A DNA stretch of 8,051 nt from an uncultured Prevotella sp. GTDB lineage: Bacteria > Bacteroidota > Bacteroidia > Bacteroidales > Bacteroidaceae. Both the position numbers and the translations under genes were made by a program. Below are positions 6,051 through 8,051 of this stretch, in pieces. The notes below the pieces were generated by a model that did not search any database, was not told the DNA's origin, and saw nothing but the letters and a program-made list of their open reading frames with translations. The stretch spans positions 1-8,051 of the forward strand of contig CALCUV010000170.1 of NCBI GenBank assembly GCA_937906765.1, written 5' to 3'. Every line of letters begins with the position of its first letter. Position 1 is the first letter of the stretch.

Positions 6051-6391
6051 ATTATTATCAGAAATATATCGTTCGATTTATAGAAGTCATACATAGGGAA
6101 AACAAAGAGTAACTTAATTTGTCCTAAGTCTCAAATAATTTTTCTTAAATAACTCTTAATTTCTCCTAAATTACACATTAAAATTCCAGTTCCTAATAAT
6201 GTGTCAAATGTAAGGGAACGCATATATTTATGGTTCCGTTTTGGGAGTCATACGTGAGTTTAGAGATATTACTTTATTTGAAATTGATGGGTTAAACGTC
6301 TATTGGATAAATTTGCATCAAATCCAACACAGAAATAAAATACGACATTTACACCAATGGTTCAATAGGCTTTTCATTTCTGACATAAAGA
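6051..6391. other. AT-rich intergenic stretch without a convincing gene
   Basis: Composition is clearly more AT-rich than the genes on either side. No open frame here has a normal start together with protein-like sequence. Visible items are the inverted repeat ACACATTA (6173-6180) / TAATGTGT (6197-6204), a short GGAAC/GTTCC pair (6215-6219, 6233-6237), five TCYTAA hexamers at 6122, 6143, 6154, 6164 and 6191, a minus-strand TACATTTG box (6205-6212), and the plus-strand promoter candidate listed separately. I see no known RNA family or mobile element. Confidence 0.6.
6284..6315 (+). promoter_or_regulatory. Candidate Bacteroidetes promoter facing the hairpin at 6392
   Basis: TAAATTTG at 6308-6315 matches the -7 consensus TAnnTTTG, and TTG at 6284-6286 lies 21 bases upstream, close to the expected -33 spacing. 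Transcription would begin near 6321 and meet the hairpin at 6392-6420 about 100 bases later. In AT-rich sequence such a match can occur by chance. Confidence 0.3.
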
Positions 6392-6420
6392 TGAGGGTGT
6401 GTCCGATGGGCACACCCTCA
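6392..6420 (-). terminator. Terminator-like hairpin downstream of the cytochrome c peroxidase gene
   Basis: TGAGGGTGTG (6392-6401) and CACACCCTCA (6411-6420) form a perfect 10-base stem. Up to three more pairs, one a wobble, close onto a GAT loop. It lies 38 bases beyond the peroxidase stop codon on the minus strand, a natural place to end that transcript. The following minus-strand bases (TCTTTATGT) are only weakly T-rich, so termination may be partial or bidirectional. Confidence 0.6.
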
Positions 6421-6458
6421 TTCAATTTAAAACACCTTATTTTTAATGTCTATTTTCC

Positions 6459-7850
6459 TTAATTCTCTTGCACGTTATCCGATTTAAGTAACTTACCCTG
6501 ATACTCACCTGTAAGGGTGCGCATGAATGCAACGATAGCTGCCACTTCGGAGTCTTTAAGTTCTACGTCACACTGATAAAGTGCCATATCACGTACTGCC
6601 TCTTCCATGGTCGCACGAGTGCCGTCATGATAATAAGGCCATGTGAGTTCAATGTTACGCAACCCCGGCACCTTGAAGCGATGACGGTCACGCTCGTCCT
6701 TAGTCTGCTTGAAGCGACCGTTGTCTTCCTCAGTAAGTTCCGTTCCTCGTGCCTCGAAATAATGGTGTCGCAATCCCATAAGTTCGTAGGATTCTCCACC
6801 CAAGTTTGCACCCACGTGGCAGGTGGCACAACTGTTCGTCTTAAACAACTCGTAACCATGAACTTCATCAGCATTGAGCGCCTCATTATCGCCCAATAAC
6901 CATTTATCAAACTTTGAATTGGGGGTGATCAATGTGCGTTCGAATTCCTCAATGGCATTCGTTATATTCGCTTCAGTGATACCATCAGCATATATGGAGT
7001 CGAATGCTTCAACATACTGCTTTTCTTTCGCGAGTTTAGCGATAATCTCGTCAAAAGAAGTAGATGCCATCTCAATAGGGTTGAGTGGAGGTCCGGCAGC
7101 CTGCTCTGCAAGCGTCTTGGCACGACCGTCCCAGAACTGTACAAAGTTGTAAACGGCATTGTATGTCGTGGGCGCATTTACTCCGCCAATGTTGTTGGCG
7201 ACTCCCTTGGAGTATTGGAGGTTGTCCACACCGCCCGTGTTAAGTCCGTGGCATGTGGCACACGAAACGGTGTTATCTACCGACAAACGTGTGTCATGAT
7301 AAAGGGCATAACCAAGCGCAACCTTTCTTTGGTCAACATCGGTGTTTGCTAAAATAGGACGTACGGGTTCGCCTGCGCGCTCTCCAGTCAAGCCATCATT
7401 GTAGTATGCTGTGCGGTAATCGCGTGCCCACTCTGCAATTACGGCAGCCTTCTCGTCCGTCATTTGGCTACCCCAATGCACCAAGTAGTACTTTGCCATT
7501 GGCATGCGCTTATCCAGTGCTACCTTCTCTATTTTGGCTACATCCACAGGCGAAGGCATACCGCCTTCTTGCAATTTTGTCATACAATCCTCGATGTCGA
7601 ATGCGCGATAACCCTCCTGAATGTCTTTCATTACCATATCTCCTGCTACAGGGAGGTTGGCATAGAATGGAAGTTGAGGATTTGCACTATGGCAACTCAT
7701 GCAACCTCCCTCCTCCATTATTGCTAAAACGCGTGCCTCTGGAGCCATCTCTGTAGATGGTGTCGTAAGCATTGCTCGATAAGTAACAAAACTGCCTACT
7801 AATAACAGCAATGCAACAAAAATCAGATACTGAACTTTTATTTGCTTCAT
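6459..7850 (-). CDS. Triheme cytochrome c peroxidase (CCP/MauG family with extra N-terminal haem domain)
   Basis: This periplasmic enzyme should reduce hydrogen peroxide to water. The 463-residue product has an N-terminal hydrophobic anchor or signal (about 7-22) with no lipobox cysteine. It has three CxxCH haem c sites: CMSCH (50-54), CATCH (197-201) and CATCH (341-345). The first lies in a small domain resembling the Haem_bd family, ending MPMAKYYLVHWGSQMTDEKAAVIAEW (116-141). The other two form the classical di-haem core, with QFWDGRAKTLAEQAAGPPLN (238-257) followed by PIEM (258-261), and FKVPGLRNIELTWPYYHDG (392-410) followed by TRATMEEAVRDM, in which M422 is a possible axial ligand. Three haems, an N-terminal anchor and this length recall the E. 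coli quinol peroxidase YhjA/Ccp (about 465 residues). It starts 11 bases after a ccsA-like gene, so haem attachment and this client are likely co-expressed. The upstream bases are A-rich, with no Shine-Dalgarno. Confidence 0.95.
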   Translation of the reverse strand: MKQIKVQYLIFVALLLLVGSFVTYRAMLTTPSTEMAPEARVLAIMEEGGCMSCHSANPQLPFYANLPVAGDMVMKDIQEGYRAFDIEDCMTKLQEGGMPSPVDVAKIEKVALDKRMPMAKYYLVHWGSQMTDEKAAVIAEWARDYRTAYYNDGLTGERAGEPVRPILANTDVDQRKVALGYALYHDTRLSVDNTVSCATCHGLNTGGVDNLQYSKGVANNIGGVNAPTTYNAVYNFVQFWDGRAKTLAEQAAGPPLNPIEMASTSFDEIIAKLAKEKQYVEAFDSIYADGITEANITNAIEEFERTLITPNSKFDKWLLGDNEALNADEVHGYELFKTNSCATCHVGANLGGESYELMGLRHHYFEARGTELTEEDNGRFKQTKDERDRHRFKVPGLRNIELTWPYYHDGTRATMEEAVRDMALYQCDVELKDSEVAAIVAFMRTLTGEYQGKLLKSDNVQEN

Positions 7851-7861
7851 AACTTTAAATT

Positions 7862-8051
7862 TTATTGGTTATATGTATGTACGCTTGTTTCTGCCGAGGG
7901 TAAGTAGTTGATACCATACCAGCACATCTGCAATGCCATGAAGCCCAGCAGTATGATGATGTGGTAAAGCCACCTTCGAGATGTATTCATTACACTTGGT
8001 GCTAAGTGTAGGGCAATGAGATACAATCCCCATGTAGCAACAGCCCACGAC
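7862..8051 (-). CDS. Cytochrome c biogenesis protein CcsA/CcsBA, C-terminal fragment
   Basis: Only the last 62 codons are in the window, ending at TAA (7862-7864). The fragment contains a short loop, then HIIILLGFMALQMCWYGINY (30-49) as a membrane segment, then LPSAETSVHTYNQ. This matches the end of CcsA-type system II haem ligation proteins, where a last transmembrane helix ends in W(F/Y)G(V/I)NYL and is followed by a histidine in an HxY context. Such proteins carry haem across the inner membrane and attach it to CxxCH cysteines; in Bacteroidetes they are often fused to a ResB-like half. The stop is 11 bases before the triheme peroxidase ATG, and that protein needs exactly this activity. Whether it is CcsA alone or a CcsBA fusion cannot be seen here. 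Confidence 0.8.
   Translation of the reverse strand, partial: SWAVATWGLYLIALHLAPSVMNTSRRWLYHIIILLGFMALQMCWYGINYLPSAETSVHTYNQ

Noticed and set aside
6086..6253. GTCATAC direct repeats at 6086-6092 and 6247-6253 as attachment sites of an inserted element
   Set aside because: Seven to ten bases in AT-rich DNA is too short, and no integrase or transposase gene lies between them.
6241..6462. Open frame of 73 codons on the plus strand
   Set aside because: It begins at TTG, runs through the terminator-like hairpin, has AT-driven composition and no recognisable protein character.

Overview
The window looks like a chromosomal segment of a member of the Bacteroidetes, most likely the Bacteroidales. 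The evidence is a protein matching the type IX secretion plug family (DUF5103), a Bacteroidetes-style haem-binding peroxidase, a TAnnTTTG-type promoter box, and start codons preceded by A-rich rather than Shine-Dalgarno sequence. I cannot name the species. Every protein gene is on the minus strand; the one plus-strand gene is the RNase P RNA.

Layout from the low-coordinate end: a ClC-family chloride channel or transporter (cut by the window edge), a TsaC/Sua5 threonylcarbamoyl-AMP synthase and a TRIC/YicG-type cation channel form a tight minus-strand cluster, read TRIC, then tsaC, then ClC, with gaps of 21 and 27 bases. Next come a D-2-hydroxyacid dehydrogenase and the plug-like protein, each bordered by short tandem repeats. 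Divergent from the plug gene is rnpB, followed by a strong hairpin. An AT-rich stretch of about 400 bases without a convincing gene follows. The high-coordinate end has a triheme cytochrome c peroxidase placed 11 bases behind the C-terminal end of a CcsA-type cytochrome c maturation gene, so the maturation machinery and a client enzyme appear to be co-transcribed.

The most unusual signal is a set of six short tandem arrays (units of 7, 8 or 9 bases) in the three intergenic gaps between 2929 and 5540. They abut gene ends almost to the base: one contains a stop codon, one begins two bases upstream of a start codon, one encodes the last residues of the plug protein, and one ends four bases before the outer helix of RNase P RNA. 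The same 9-base unit occurs in two gaps, the same 8-base unit (ATAACCTT) in two gaps, and a CCGCATGG-like core of about 30 bases precedes the second array. This suggests a composite dispersed intergenic repeat element rather than independent simple repeats. No CRISPR array, tRNA, insertion sequence or phage gene was seen.
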